From: Domibacillus sp. DTU_2020_1001157_1_SI_ALB_TIR_016
Lineage (GTDB): Bacteria > Bacillota > Bacilli > Bacillales > Domibacillaceae
Length of the DNA stretch: 64,000 nucleotides
Assembly: GCF_032341995.1 (NCBI RefSeq)
Contig: NZ_CP135438.1
Coordinates: 1,426,001-1,490,000 of the forward strand
Direction: 5' to 3'
The position numbers and the translations under genes are program-made. Under the pieces are notes generated by a model. That model made no database searches and was not told where the DNA came from. It saw only the letters and a list, made by a program, of their open reading frames with translations. Positions 16,550 to 26,531 of the stretch are shown piece by piece (position 1 is the stretch's first letter; each line of letters opens with the position of its first letter).

Positions 16550-16933
16550 ATGGGATATTTTAAAGCAAGAACCGCTGATAGGTTGAGGAATATATACAGT
16601 GTCATTATTGAATATACCGGAACAAAAGAATCATTGGAATCTTTGCCGCTCTCCACATCAAAGTTAATTTGGCAATATGATCACAGCCGCGGTTCTTCTT
16701 TTTTAACAGGTATGTTTAACAGAAGAAAAAGACCAGTGTTTTTGATTGATATAGTGAAGACCGATCAAATAAGTGAGAGTATGCTGGAAGATAAACGTAC
16801 GGCATTATATGAATTAGATGATTTACTGACCGATGGAATATACATTGAATTTAAGGATCCAAAAGAACAAACAATATTCATGTTGGAGGCACCTCATGTT
16901 TTGAACAAATGGGCTGCCCTTCAAAGAGTTTAA
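16550..16933 (+). CDS. Hypothetical protein, 127 residues
   Basis: I do not recognise a family. The protein is soluble and mixed alpha/beta, with predicted strands such as YSVIIEYTG, RPVFLIDIV and GIYIEFKD. There are no Cys, no signal peptide and no membrane span. A clear ribosome site (AGGAGG) lies 8 nt before the ATG, and a strong terminator follows 40 bp after the stop, so it is a single-gene unit and likely expressed. Confidence 0.7.
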   Translation: MGYFKARTADRLRNIYSVIIEYTGTKESLESLPLSTSKLIWQYDHSRGSSFLTGMFNRRKRPVFLIDIVKTDQISESMLEDKRTALYELDDLLTDGIYIEFKDPKEQTIFMLEAPHVLNKWAALQRV

Positions 16934-16970
16934 CATACATAATCTTTGGAGCTTAGCAAAGCTGGATTAC

Positions 16971-17004
16971 AAAAAAGCTGGACTGCTCTGCAGTCCAGCT
17001 TTTC
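16971..17004. terminator. Bidirectional terminator
   Basis: Perfect stem AAGCTGGACTGC / GCAGTCCAGCTT with A-run and T-run flanks, between convergent genes. Confidence 0.85.
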
Positions 17005-17033
17005 TCATTTCACACTTTCTTTTTGAGCAGCCA

Positions 17034-17246
17034 TTAAGTGCAGCCTTCACACTCATAATAATTGTCTTTCAAATCTAATACCTTCAACAGGTCGCCAATC
17101 TCGATATCTTCTTCTTCTGTCATTTCGATATCTGCTACTCTGGCTTTGATCGCCTTATGAGCTGCTTCTTCGTCAGGCATGGCTACGCTGAACTCGCCTT
17201 CAGTACCTGTTGATACTACTCGATAGGCAAACAAAAATCGTTTCAT
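17034..17246 (-). CDS. Hypothetical acidic small protein, 70 residues
   Basis: A small acidic protein starting MKRFLFAYRVVSTGTEGE and ending with a Cys-containing tail (YYECEGCT). The middle is rich in Glu and Ile/Asp (ADIEMTEEEDIEIGD). No family is recognised. The start at 17246 is chosen because AAGGGGG lies about 11 nt upstream; the longer frame to 17300 has no ribosome site. The two terminal Cys could bind metal, but a pair alone is weak evidence. Confidence 0.6.
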   Translation of the reverse strand: MKRFLFAYRVVSTGTEGEFSVAMPDEEAAHKAIKARVADIEMTEEEDIEIGDLLKVLDLKDNYYECEGCT

Positions 17247-17594
17247 CGCTTGTTTGTCCCCCTTTCCTATATGCTGCTTTCCCATCATAAACGAAAACAA
17301 GTGAATAAGGAAAAGTTTTGACTTCGAAGCAAATCAATGAAACCATTTCACTGAGCACGTGTATTTTTGTGAGCATTTCTTGTTTGAGAACAATTTTTAA
17401 ATCTTTTCACCAACATTTATGCTGTTTCATAGAATGATAAAAATAAACACTTTTGAATATAGTGTGAAGAAATAATGTTTTTTCTACAAAATTAGCGTAC
17501 TTTCGACAAAATAGACCTCTATCGAATATAAAAATGTCATGATATATTTGGAAAAACTCAATCTTTGTTGAAAAGAAGGGAGCCAGAGAAAAAT

Positions 17595-17834
17595 ATGTCC
17601 CCACATTTCATTCTTACCATGCTGAAAACGTTAGAAACATTTCCGACAACAGAGATATGTTTAACATTTTATAAGATAGATCAAACGCCTGCCATCAATG
17701 TTTGTTATGTAGACAAGTATTTTAAAGTATCATGCTTGAGGACATGCACCAGTAAATATTATCGTGATAAATCATCTGCGCTTTCCGCTATCAACAGGGC
17801 ACTAGATCCACAAGTTCAAGAGTCTTCAGCTTAA
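17595..17834 (+). CDS. Hypothetical small protein, paralogue of the one at 35198
   Basis: A protein of 79 residues of unknown function. It aligns along its length with the 72-residue protein encoded at 35198-35416: both have the spaced pattern L..L.TL..F.T..I..TF.K..QP...VC and a C-terminal A..AI...L helix. This suggests a small divergent family, probably a beta-sheet followed by a helix. The ATG at 17595 has AAGGGAG 11 nt upstream. It sits alone, with about 570 bp of gene-free sequence after it. Confidence 0.6.
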   Translation: MSPHFILTMLKTLETFPTTEICLTFYKIDQTPAINVCYVDKYFKVSCLRTCTSKYYRDKSSALSAINRALDPQVQESSA

Positions 17835-18405
17835 TAGCAGCACTTTGGGATCTGCATTTTGCAAAACTCAGTCGTTATATAAGTTCTTACCCATTTCCGT
17901 TTTACTATTAACCCTATATCCATTTGTTTCTTTTATTTTTTCAGGGAAATAGTAAATAAAAGAAACAAATTGTTTGAAAATTATAATTATTGTTAATATT
18001 GTTAAAGAGCATTTTTCCCAAGCGGAGCAGCTGATAACGGCTGCCCCGTTTTATTTTTCACAAAACAAGTGGCTTCCGGTTTTATTTTTGGCTATTTATT
18101 TTCCAGAAAAAAGTTGCTCATTGTTAAACTATACTTAGTCTATTATATTGAAGACATCTCATGTTTCTAAAGTAAATAACTATTATATTTTATTTCTATA
18201 ATATTTTTTAGATAACGATATGGATTTATCACTTCTTTGCCTGGAAAAACATGAACGAAGCTCAGAGTAAAATCCTCCTTCCCCTTGCTATGTACATAAT
18301 CCTTGAGAATGACGTTTTTTAGCTGTGCTGTATAAACCCATAACCGATTAATGTCCTCTCCCTTTTTAAGAAGAGGACATTTTTTAATTTCATACGGCTA
18401 ATCCT
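17835..18405. other. Gene-free stretch with two hairpins
   Basis: No ORF with a ribosome site was found. A hairpin at about 18017-18046 (GGAGCAGC / GGCTGCCCC) followed by TTTTATTTTT looks like a terminator for the plus strand. A second (18350-18386, ATGTCCTCT / AGAGGACAT followed by a T-run) lies just past the ileS stop and may end transcripts in both directions. Confidence 0.5.
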
Positions 18406-21400
18406 TTACTTCTCCAAAGAAAGGTGAACTTCCTTTTCATCAATCACAAAGGCTTTCATATGTTCACGCTGCTCAAAATGAAGAGACTGCAGGACCAGAC
18501 TGCCCTGCACTAATTGATCATGCTTTTGAAGCATCTTCTGAATATCAGCGGCAGCATGGATAAATAAGTGAACTCTTAACTCTACAGGAAGGTTCAATTC
18601 TTTCCGGTACGCCTGCACAGCCCGGATGATTTCTCTTACGGTTCCTTCTTCTTTTAATTCATCGGTTAACGCTGTCTCCAAAACGACCGTGAAAGAATCG
18701 TTTTCTGCAAGCGCAAATCCTTCTGGTACGCGCTTAGTGATTAACAGATCTTCTTTTTGAAGGTTTACTTTTGTTCCATCTGTCAGTTCAAGATCCAGGC
18801 TGCCACCTTGAAGCAGTCGGCTGATCTCTTCCTTTTTCAGCCCTTCAGCTCTTTTCTTCAATTCACCCATGTGCCTGCCGAATTTCGGTCCGGCCGCTGC
18901 AAAATTAAGCTTTACGATATAATCGACCAGCTCCAATGCGCCAGCGGGCTGAATGTGTTTTACATTGGTTTCATCTTGAATAATAGATGTATATGAAAGC
19001 AAATAGGATACGCCCTGATGCTTGGCGGGCAGAATATAAAGCTTGGCGAGCGGCTGCTTCGTTTTGATTTTTGCCGCGTTTCGGATTGATCTTGTCAGCT
19101 CAACCACCTGCAGCACACTGCCCATTTCCTGTTCTAACTGCTGGTTAATCCTATTCTTTTCCGGTTTTGGATAATCAGATAAGTGGACACTTTGCCCCGT
19201 TAACCCAAAATAAATGTCTTCTGCGAGAAAGGGTGTGTATGGCGCTGCCAGCTGAGCGGTTTTCTTTAAAGCTTCGTGCAGCGTGCGGAAAGCAGCCCTC
19301 TTATCCGGATTCATTCCGGTGCCCCAGAAACGCTGTCTGGACCGCCGTACATACCAGTTGCTCATGTCTTCGACAAAGGAAGCGATACTTCTCGCTCCTG
19401 CGGTAAAATCGTATGCATCTAAAAACGCCTGCACATCCTTAATAACAGTATTGAGCCGCGATAAGATCCACTCATCAAGGACAGATCGTGTTTCCTCTCC
19501 CTCTTCTTCAGGATCAAAATGGTCAATTTCTGCATACAGCGAATAAAACGAATGCACATTGAGCAGTGTATCCACCATTTTTGACTTGGCCTGGCTGACC
19601 AGTCCCTTTGAAAAACGCTTGTTATTCCATGGAGCGCTGTCTGCAAGCAGTGCCCATCTGAGCGCATCGGCGCCAAACTCTTCGATCAGTTCAACCGGAT
19701 CAAGGGCGTTTCCTTTACTTTTAGACATTTTCTGCCCGTTTTCATCCAGGATATGCCCTAAAGAAAGAACGCGTTTATACGGAAGTTTCCCGGTAAACAG
19801 AACAGAGACCGCTAACAGGCTGTAAAACCAGCCTCTTGTCTGATCCACACCTTCCGCAATGACATCAGCCGGAAATTGTTTTTCGAATAACGCTTTGTTC
19901 TCAAATGGATAATGATACTGGGCATAAGGCATTGACCCGCTGTCAAACCAGACATCAATCACTTCTGGAGTCCGTTTCATAGATGCGCCGCATTCACATA
20001 AAAGCTTTACTTTATCAACGTATGGTTTATGAAGCTCAATGTTATCCGGTATTGCGCCTGCAGCCCACTGCTGCAGTTCTTTGATGGAATGAGGAGCTCT
20101 TTCTTTCCCGCATTCCCCGCATTGCCAAATATTTAATGGGGTGCCCCAGTAGCGGCTTCGGCCGATATTCCAGTCGACCATATTTTCTAGAAAGTTTCCA
20201 AACCGGCCTTCTTTCATATGATCCGGAAACCATTCGACCGACTGGTTATGCTTCTGCATAAGCTCTTTGACAGCCGTTGTTCGAATAAACCAGCCCTCCA
20301 TTGCATAGTAAAGAAGTGGGCTGTCACAGCGCCAGCAGTGCGGGTAGCTGTGTTCATATTTTTGTTTATGAAACAAGAGGTTTTTTCCCGCTAACAGCTT
20401 AATAATCTCCACATCGCACTCTTTTACAAATTTTCCAGCAAGCGGTGTAACCACATCGGTATATCGTCCTTTACGGTCTACTACATTCACAAAATCAAGC
20501 CCATTGGCCTGGACGGCCCGATAATCATCTTCTCCATATGCCGGTGCTATATGCACAAGACCGGTTCCGCTCGTATCTGTTACGAAGTCAGCTAAAACCA
20601 CTTTATGGCCATTTGTGACCGAAACAAAGTCAAACGGTGCTTCATATGCCGTATCTGCCAGTTCATGTCCCTTGATGACCTTTAAAACTTCTCCTTTTCC
20701 CTGCATCACCTGATCAACGAGTTTTTTGGCGACCACAAAAATCTCTGATCCCCGTCTCACTTTCACATAATCGATGTCTGGGTGAACAGCAAGAGCGACA
20801 TTTGCAGGCAGTGTCCATGGCGTGGTGGTCCACCCCAGCAGGTACTCATTTTCTTTGCCTTTTATCCTGAACTTAGCAGTAGCAGATAAATCGGAAACGT
20901 CTTTATAGCCTTGAGCGGTTTCATGAGAGCTAAGCGATGTTTCGCAGTTTGGACAATACGGAACGACGCGATGCCCTTTATAAAGCAATCCTTTATTGTG
21001 AATGGAAGCCAGGATATTCCATACCGATTCAATATAGTTGTTCTCAAGCGTAATATAGGGATCGCCCATATCCACCCAATAGCCAAGGGACTCAGTAAAC
21101 TTGCGCCATTCTTTTTCGTAAGAAAATACACTTTCTTTGCATTTCTCAATAAAAGATTCAACACCGTATTGTTCAATTTCATCTTTTCCACGGATCTTCA
21201 GCTGCTTTTCAACTCCTAACTCTACCGGCAGTCCGTGCGTATCCCAGCCTGCTTTTCGAATCACCTGATAGCCGGACATGGTTTTGTAGCGGGCTACAAA
21301 ATCCTTGATTGTTCTCCCCAATGCGTGGCCGGCATGCGGCAGACCATTGGCAGTAGGCGGCCCTTCATAAAAAACAAACGTTTCCCGGCCTTCCCTGTTT

Positions 21401-21480
21401 GTAATGGACTGGCGAAATGTCCCTTTCTTTTCCCATGCTGCCCTGATCCGGGTTTCTCTTTCAAATGCCGTCTCTTTCAT
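18406..21480 (-). CDS. ileS: Isoleucyl-tRNA synthetase, type 2 (eukaryal-like)
   Basis: A cytoplasmic class I synthetase of 1024 residues, longer than the 920-residue type 1 IleRS of B. subtilis. The HIGH motif reads [10 protein letters not shown] (about residue 49), the editing domain carries [20 protein letters not shown], and the class I signature [12 protein letters not shown] lies in the second half. It has a long anticodon-binding C-terminus. Length and the HAGH variant point to the IleS2 group, which in many Bacillus tolerates mupirocin. The start at 21480 follows GAGGTGAG; a longer frame to 21606 would translate the leader terminator. A T-box leader precedes it. A housekeeping ileS1 may exist elsewhere. 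Confidence 0.92.
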   Translation of the reverse strand: MKETAFERETRIRAAWEKKGTFRQSITNREGRETFVFYEGPPTANGLPHAGHALGRTIKDFVARYKTMSGYQVIRKAGWDTHGLPVELGVEKQLKIRGKDEIEQYGVESFIEKCKESVFSYEKEWRKFTESLGYWVDMGDPYITLENNYIESVWNILASIHNKGLLYKGHRVVPYCPNCETSLSSHETAQGYKDVSDLSATAKFRIKGKENEYLLGWTTTPWTLPANVALAVHPDIDYVKVRRGSEIFVVAKKLVDQVMQGKGEVLKVIKGHELADTAYEAPFDFVSVTNGHKVVLADFVTDTSGTGLVHIAPAYGEDDYRAVQANGLDFVNVVDRKGRYTDVVTPLAGKFVKECDVEIIKLLAGKNLLFHKQKYEHSYPHCWRCDSPLLYYAMEGWFIRTTAVKELMQKHNQSVEWFPDHMKEGRFGNFLENMVDWNIGRSRYWGTPLNIWQCGECGKERAPHSIKELQQWAAGAIPDNIELHKPYVDKVKLLCECGASMKRTPEVIDVWFDSGSMPYAQYHYPFENKALFEKQFPADVIAEGVDQTRGWFYSLLAVSVLFTGKLPYKRVLSLGHILDENGQKMSKSKGNALDPVELIEEFGADALRWALLADSAPWNNKRFSKGLVSQAKSKMVDTLLNVHSFYSLYAEIDHFDPEEEGEETRSVLDEWILSRLNTVIKDVQAFLDAYDFTAGARSIASFVEDMSNWYVRRSRQRFWGTGMNPDKRAAFRTLHEALKKTAQLAAPYTPFLAEDIYFGLTGQSVHLSDYPKPEKNRINQQLEQEMGSVLQVVELTRSIRNAAKIKTKQPLAKLYILPAKHQGVSYLLSYTSIIQDETNVKHIQPAGALELVDYIVKLNFAAAGPKFGRHMGELKKRAEGLKKEEISRLLQGGSLDLELTDGTKVNLQKEDLLITKRVPEGFALAENDSFTVVLETALTDELKEEGTVREIIRAVQAYRKELNLPVELRVHLFIHAAADIQKMLQKHDQLVQGSLVLQSLHFEQREHMKAFVIDEKEVHLSLEK

Positions 21481-21499
21481 TGGTCTCACCTCGTTTTTA

Positions 21500-21800
21500 A
21501 AATTAAAAAACCCGATTCTGATACTGCGCAGAATCGGGTTTATAAACAAATAAACAATGGATAAAAAGAAAAAAACCATCAGTAGTGGTTTTCCTTTATC
21601 TCTCACTACGTACCATCATACGCGTTCTTTTTAACGGCAGAAACCCGTCAAAGCTTAACCTATGTTCAGCTTTGCTTCTCGGAGAGGATTTTCACTGCGG
21701 TCTTACCGTTGACTCTCAGCAAATCGTCAACTCTCTGTAGATAAGATGGTCACAGTTACTCTTTCTCGTCATCGAATTTTCATATTTTGTTAATAGTTAC
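21500..21800 (-). promoter_or_regulatory. Isoleucine T-box leader of ileS with terminator
   Basis: On the minus strand a T-box-like stem I (GACGAGAAAGAGTA, then AGAGAG and GAGAGTCAAC) contains the candidate specifier ATC (21689-21687, isoleucine). A T-box-like word GATGGTACG follows, with a small hairpin (AAACCA/TGGTTT, 21574-21590). A strong terminator AACCCGATTCTG / CAGAATCGGGTT with a T-run lies at 21509-21540. The T-box word differs from the usual GGTGGTACCGCG, so the folding is less certain than for thrZ. Confidence 0.65.
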
Positions 21801-22028
21801 TGGCTATCTTACGCGTCACAATTCCTATTGTCAATAAAATTCAGAAAATATTTTGCATAAGCATTATAAACAAGAATCTTATTTCCCATCATTGTAGTAT
21901 AGCCATTCAAAAAATGGACAGGTTACCTAATAAGTGAATCGGCAATACGTTTTTTACTGCTTGCCTGTTTAAAGCGCATACATTAGGGCATCTTCCCATT
22001 ATGCATTCCATAAAGGAGTTAGGGCGAT

Positions 22029-22481
22029 ATGTACTTCTCTTTGACTTTGCTGGCCGTTCCGTGGATTATTGCTTTGTGGCACCTTCATCCAAAAGATAAC
22101 CAGCTGATCCCATTGATCGCTCCTTTTGCTGCCGTTGTAGCCTTCATTGTTAATGGGCTGGGTGTGTATTTTGGTTTTTGGCGTTTTTATCCTTTTATCG
22201 AACTAAATGTTTTCGCGACATACCCCTGTAATTTAGGAGTCTTTCCTGTTTTAGGCTGCTACATGATTTACTTTGTTCAAAAAATAAAGCAGCCCTATGG
22301 AGTTGTTCTTGGAATCGCACTGTTCACAACGCTTCTTGAAGGACTGTTTGTTTTAATGGGTAAAGTTGTATACGGAAACGGATGGAATATTTTTTGGACC
22401 TTTATTTCCTATCTCCTGCCCTATCTTTTAGGATACTGGTTTTATTTGTATTTACAAAAGCTGAATATCATAAAAAAATAA
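22029..22481 (+). CDS. Small multi-span membrane protein (CBO0543-like)
   Basis: A protein of 150 residues with four to five hydrophobic spans (about 2-17, 27-48, 68-83, 92-112, 119-141). Its general look and length match the CBO0543 family of membrane proteins common in spore formers; the assignment is from memory of that family and is tentative. The function of the family is unknown. The ATG at 22029 follows AAAGGAG. A strong terminator lies about 115 bp downstream. Confidence 0.65.
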   Translation: MYFSLTLLAVPWIIALWHLHPKDNQLIPLIAPFAAVVAFIVNGLGVYFGFWRFYPFIELNVFATYPCNLGVFPVLGCYMIYFVQKIKQPYGVVLGIALFTTLLEGLFVLMGKVVYGNGWNIFWTFISYLLPYLLGYWFYLYLQKLNIIKK

Positions 22482-22596
22482 GTGAATGGTGCTTATTTTT
22501 CAATATATGCTTTTTTATGTATAAATTACCACAAGGGAGTTCATACTGGTATTGTTAGTTTCAAAACCTAACTCCTATAGAACCGAAACCATTTCG

Positions 22597-22637
22597 CAGC
22601 CAGGCTTTCCGCCTGGCTGTCTTTTGGCGTTTTTTGT
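22597..22637 (+). terminator. Terminator after the CBO0543-like gene
   Basis: Stem CAGCCAGGC / GCCTGGCTG followed by T-rich sequence ending in TTTTTT. A similar AGCCAGG hairpin occurs at 48805-48831. Confidence 0.75.
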
Positions 22638-23023
22638 TATTCAATCATAGCGAATAGGAGTAAGCGCATAGGAAAATGCTGAATTGTATGAAAGGTGCAA
22701 GACCACAGTTCTTCATGAAAAAGGGTAATTCTACTTAAATTTTATATATTTCGTTTTAAAAAGTGTACCTTTCACACTGTGGACTTACGAAAAGCTGTCA
22801 TTCTGACTTATTTTTTATTATATCAAAATACTTTATGGTTCGACGAATAAATTATCAAATAAATCAAAAAATAACAAATATTTTATCGGCAAGGGTTGCC
22901 AGAATGATAAATGAATGTATATTATTAACAATAGAATCTTTTTGAAGCATATGCGTAAAATAACGTTTCCTCTATCATTATGGACTTGATAAGTGAGAAA
23001 CCGAAAAAGTGGAGTGTGTAGTA
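22638..23023. other. Intergenic region upstream of the aminotransferase
   Basis: AT-rich; it probably holds the promoter for the aminotransferase. I find no gene or clear regulatory fold. Confidence 0.4.
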
Positions 23024-24223
23024 ATGGAAAGTAAATTTGCTAAAAGAGCGAGCCGGGTTAAGTCTTCAGAAACGCGTGAAATCTTAAAGGTAACGGAACG
23101 GCCAGAGGTTATTTCCTTTGCTGGAGGTCTCCCGGCACCTGAATTGTTTCCAGTTGAAGCGTTAAACGCAGCCTGTGAAGCTGTACTGAAAGAAGACGGG
23201 CCGGCCTCTCTTCAATACAGTACAACGGAAGGTTATATTCCCTTAAGAAACGCGATCATCAAGCGTATGAGTGCTATCGGCATTCAGGCTTCCCTGGAGC
23301 AGGTGATCATTACATCCGGTTCACAGCAGGCGATTGACCTGACAGGGAGACTGCTTCTAGATGAAGGAGATACTATTCTTTGTGAAAGCCCTACCTATCT
23401 GGCTGCGATCAACGCCTTTAAAGTGTATGATGCCAACTTTGTGGAAGTAGATATGGATGAAGACGGTATGATCATGGAAGCGTTGGAGAAGCAGCTGCAG
23501 CTGCATTCTAACGCTAAATTTATTTACACCATTCCTGATTTTCAAAACCCGACTGGCCGAACGATGAAACTCGAAAGACGAAAAAGAATGATTGAACTTG
23601 CTAATCAATACAATGTTCTCATCGTGGAAGACAATCCATATGGAGCGGTGCGTTTTTCCGGTGAACCTCTCCCTCCTGTCAAACATTTTGATACAGAAGG
23701 CAGAGTCATTTATTTAAGTACGTTTTCGAAAATCTTCACGCCGGGACTTCGGCTTGGCTGGATTTGTGCCGACGAAGTATTTATTGAAAAATACGTAGCG
23801 TTTAAGCAGACCGCTGACTTGCACTCTGACAGCTTTGCTCAGCGAATTACCGCAAAATACATGGAGCTCTATGATATAGAAGCTCATATTGAAAAAATTA
23901 AAACGGTATATAAAGAACGATGCACCACAATGCTTGACTGCATTGATCAATTTTTCCCTAAAAGTGTCTCTCACAGCAAGCCCGAAGGCGGATTGTTTAT
24001 TTGGGTAGAGCTTCCGGATTCAGTTGATTCAAGTAAAATCTTTTTAGAATGTTTGAAAAATGATGTAGCATTTGTGCCAGGTATTCCTTTCTTTCCAAAC
24101 AGCCAGCAAAAAAATACGCTGCGCTTAAATTACTCTAATATGCCGAAAGAGCGTATTATAGAAGGAATGAAGCGCTTGGGAGAAGTGCTTCAGCGAGAAC
24201 TGCAGAAAGAGCCTGCGTCTTAA
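23024..24223 (+). CDS. PLP-dependent aminotransferase (class I/II, 2-aminoadipate type)
   Basis: A cytoplasmic aminotransferase of 399 residues. The N-terminus VISFAGGLPAPELFPVEAL is typical of the 2-aminoadipate/aromatic (LysN-like) branch. PLP-site features are TSGSQQAIDLTGRLL, IPDFQNPTGRTM (Asn and the NPTG loop), VEDNPYGAVRF (Asp/Tyr) and STFSKIFTPGLRLGW (Schiff-base Lys). LRLNYSN near the end provides the carboxylate-binding Arg. The preferred amino donor cannot be fixed. There is no fused GntR DNA-binding domain. The ATG at 23024 has GTGGAG 10 nt upstream. The gene is a single unit with its own terminator, convergent with asnB. Confidence 0.9.
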   Translation: MESKFAKRASRVKSSETREILKVTERPEVISFAGGLPAPELFPVEALNAACEAVLKEDGPASLQYSTTEGYIPLRNAIIKRMSAIGIQASLEQVIITSGSQQAIDLTGRLLLDEGDTILCESPTYLAAINAFKVYDANFVEVDMDEDGMIMEALEKQLQLHSNAKFIYTIPDFQNPTGRTMKLERRKRMIELANQYNVLIVEDNPYGAVRFSGEPLPPVKHFDTEGRVIYLSTFSKIFTPGLRLGWICADEVFIEKYVAFKQTADLHSDSFAQRITAKYMELYDIEAHIEKIKTVYKERCTTMLDCIDQFFPKSVSHSKPEGGLFIWVELPDSVDSSKIFLECLKNDVAFVPGIPFFPNSQQKNTLRLNYSNMPKERIIEGMKRLGEVLQRELQKEPAS

Positions 24224-24250
24224 AAAGCTTTATAAACGCAGTATGTATAC

Positions 24251-24290
24251 AAAAAAGCACTTAGACTTTTGTCTAAGTGCTTTTCTTTTT
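24251..24290. terminator. Bidirectional terminator, aminotransferase/asnB
   Basis: Perfect stem AAGCACTTAGAC / GTCTAAGTGCTT with T-run, just before the asnB stop. Confidence 0.88.
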
Positions 24291-24294
24291 GTGT

Positions 24295-26196
24295 TTATTG
24301 ATAAACAGGATACTTTTTAGGCTCCATTACAAATGCCTGTTCTACATCATATACTTCTTCTACATAAATCTGGTGCCAGATCATAAACACAAGAATCGTC
24401 CAGATTTTACGGCTGTTGTCTTTTTTATTGTCTACATGCTCCTGCAGAAGGCGCAGCGCTTCCTGCTTATTGAACAAGTAGTCGGTTCCGCTGACTTGAA
24501 TTAAGTTCACAGACCAGTCGTATAACTCATCTTTCAGCCAGTGGCGGATTGGTACCGGGAAACCTAATTTTTTACGGTTTACAACATGATCCGGCACAAT
24601 ACCTTCAGCTGCTTTGCGCAGTACATACTTCGTTGTGTTATTTTTAATTTTTTGGTCTGTCGCAATGGATGACGCTACGTCAAACACTTTTCGGTCCAAA
24701 AACGGCACGCGCAGTTCAAGCGAGTGCGCCATCGTCATTTTATCGGCTTTCAGTAAAATATCTCCCCGAAGCCACGTATGAATGTCGATGTTTTGCATTT
24801 TTGTAACCGCATCATAGTCAGCTGACTGGCGATAAATAGGTGCGGTTATGTCCGTATAGCCCAGGTTCGGCTTGTACTGGGACAGCAGGGCTCTTTTTTC
24901 CGCTTCTTCAAACATTTTCGCATTTCCGATATACCGCTGTTCAAGCGGTGTCGCACCGCGCTCGATAAAGCTTTTTCCCCTGAAGCCGTCCGGCAGAATA
25001 CCGCTCAGTGCTTTCAGTGCTCCTTTCACCGGGCCTGGAATCGATTGGAATACACGTAAAGATTCCGGCTCACGGTAAATATTATAGCCGCCGAACAGCT
25101 CGTCCGCCCCTTCCCCGGATAGAACTACTTTCACATGTTTCCTCGCTTCACGCGCTACGAAGTAAAGCGGAACGGCCGCCGGGTCTGCCAATGGATCGTC
25201 CATATGCCAGATGATCTTGGGAAGCTCCTGTACAAATTCCTCCGGCGAAATAATGTGGCTGATATTCTCTAAACCGAGCGCATCCGCTGTTTCTTTTGCT
25301 ACATCTACTTCACTGAAGCCATTGCGTTCAAAGCCGACTGAAAAAGTTTTTAAATTCGGATTTACCTGCTTCGCCAGTGACACGATAAAGGAAGAGTCAA
25401 TTCCACCTGATAAAAAGGAACCGACCGGCACATCACTTCGCATATGCACGTTGACAGAATCAATCAGCACATTGCGAATGTCTTTAATAATCTGGTCTTC
25501 CGTTGACTTAATCGGGCGGAAGGTCGGTTTCCAGTAAGATTGGATCTTCATAGCTTGTCCAGGTTTTTGCGTAAAGAAATGGCCAGGCTCAAGCTTTTTC
25601 ACGTTTTCCGTCATCGTATCAGGTTCCGGAACATACTGGAAGCTTAAGTAATGCTGCAGAGACTTGGCATCTAATTCACCTTTTCGAGCCGACAAAATGC
25701 TTTTCTTTTCAGAGGCAAAGTACGTTTTTTCTCCCTGCTCAAGGTAGAAAAACGGCTTGATGCCAAAATGGTCGCGCGCTCCAAAGATCTGCTGTTCTAC
25801 TTTGTCCCAGATCACAAAGCCAAACATTCCTCTTAGTCTCTTCACTGCTTCTTCCTTCATATCGCTATATAAAGCAATAATCACTTCTGTATCAGATTCC
25901 GTTGCAAACTCGTATCCTTTTTCCATTAATTCTTTCCGAAGTTCAACATGGTTGTAGATTTCTCCATTGAAAATAATCCAGTAACGGTCGTTTTCATACG
26001 AAAGCGGCTGGTGTCCACATTCAAGGTCGATGATACTCAGCCGTTTAAACCCAAACTGCACTTGATCTTCCATAAAGTAACCTTCATCATCTGGTCCTCT
26101 ATGGGTAATCAAGGCATTCATTTTTTTAAAGTTTTCTGCCATTTCTTCTGTTTGTCTATATGGCCGTGCGTGCATACAACCCACAAATCCGCACAT
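24295..26196 (-). CDS. asnB: Asparagine synthetase (glutamine-hydrolysing) AsnB
   Basis: A cytoplasmic enzyme of 633 residues that makes asparagine from aspartate, glutamine and ATP. The Ntn-type glutaminase domain begins with the nucleophile Cys2 (MCGFVGC) and includes LITHRGPDDEGY and WIIFNGEIYNH. The synthetase domain has the PP-loop VGSFLSGGIDSSFIV and VVLSGEGADELFGGY. Length is close to B. subtilis AsnB (632). In B. subtilis this paralogue also amidates meso-diaminopimelate in peptidoglycan, so that role is possible here. The ATG follows AAGAAGG. It is a single-gene unit with a long AT-rich upstream region. Confidence 0.95.
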   Translation of the reverse strand: MCGFVGCMHARPYRQTEEMAENFKKMNALITHRGPDDEGYFMEDQVQFGFKRLSIIDLECGHQPLSYENDRYWIIFNGEIYNHVELRKELMEKGYEFATESDTEVIIALYSDMKEEAVKRLRGMFGFVIWDKVEQQIFGARDHFGIKPFFYLEQGEKTYFASEKKSILSARKGELDAKSLQHYLSFQYVPEPDTMTENVKKLEPGHFFTQKPGQAMKIQSYWKPTFRPIKSTEDQIIKDIRNVLIDSVNVHMRSDVPVGSFLSGGIDSSFIVSLAKQVNPNLKTFSVGFERNGFSEVDVAKETADALGLENISHIISPEEFVQELPKIIWHMDDPLADPAAVPLYFVAREARKHVKVVLSGEGADELFGGYNIYREPESLRVFQSIPGPVKGALKALSGILPDGFRGKSFIERGATPLEQRYIGNAKMFEEAEKRALLSQYKPNLGYTDITAPIYRQSADYDAVTKMQNIDIHTWLRGDILLKADKMTMAHSLELRVPFLDRKVFDVASSIATDQKIKNNTTKYVLRKAAEGIVPDHVVNRKKLGFPVPIRHWLKDELYDWSVNLIQVSGTDYLFNKQEALRLLQEHVDNKKDNSRKIWTILVFMIWHQIYVEEVYDVEQAFVMEPKKYPVYQ

Positions 26197-26531
26197 ACAT
26201 TACACCTTCTTAGATAAATTTAATAAAATATTGTTTCCAGCTTTATATACGACATCCCTTTGTAGAATCCCTTTTTTTGGATGAAGAAAAATTTGTATTA
26301 ACTGTACTAATACAAATAATATAGTTAATTTCACCAAAAAGCAAAGATTTACCAGGGTCGATTATTATACCATGAAAAAGAACAAATTTGTATAATAACC
26401 TTTATCTACCTTTCCACCATTTCAGAGACTATAAACGGGGAAAAATGACACCGAACAAAGAATGACAAAAAGCCTGTTTTCCTTAGAAAACAAGCTTTTT
26501 CGACGGTTTTTTTCTTATTGTGACGAAGTTC
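26197..26531. other. AT-rich asnB upstream region and recombinase terminator
   Basis: 26197-26440 is AT-rich promoter space for asnB. At 26466-26500 the stem AAAAAGC..GTTTTC / GAAAAC..GCTTTTT forms the terminator of the recombinase gene. No gene was found. Confidence 0.6.

Noticed and set aside
21481..21606. N-terminal extension of ileS to 21606
   Set aside because: It runs through the leader terminator; the ATG at 21480 has GAGGTGAG upstream and matches the family start.
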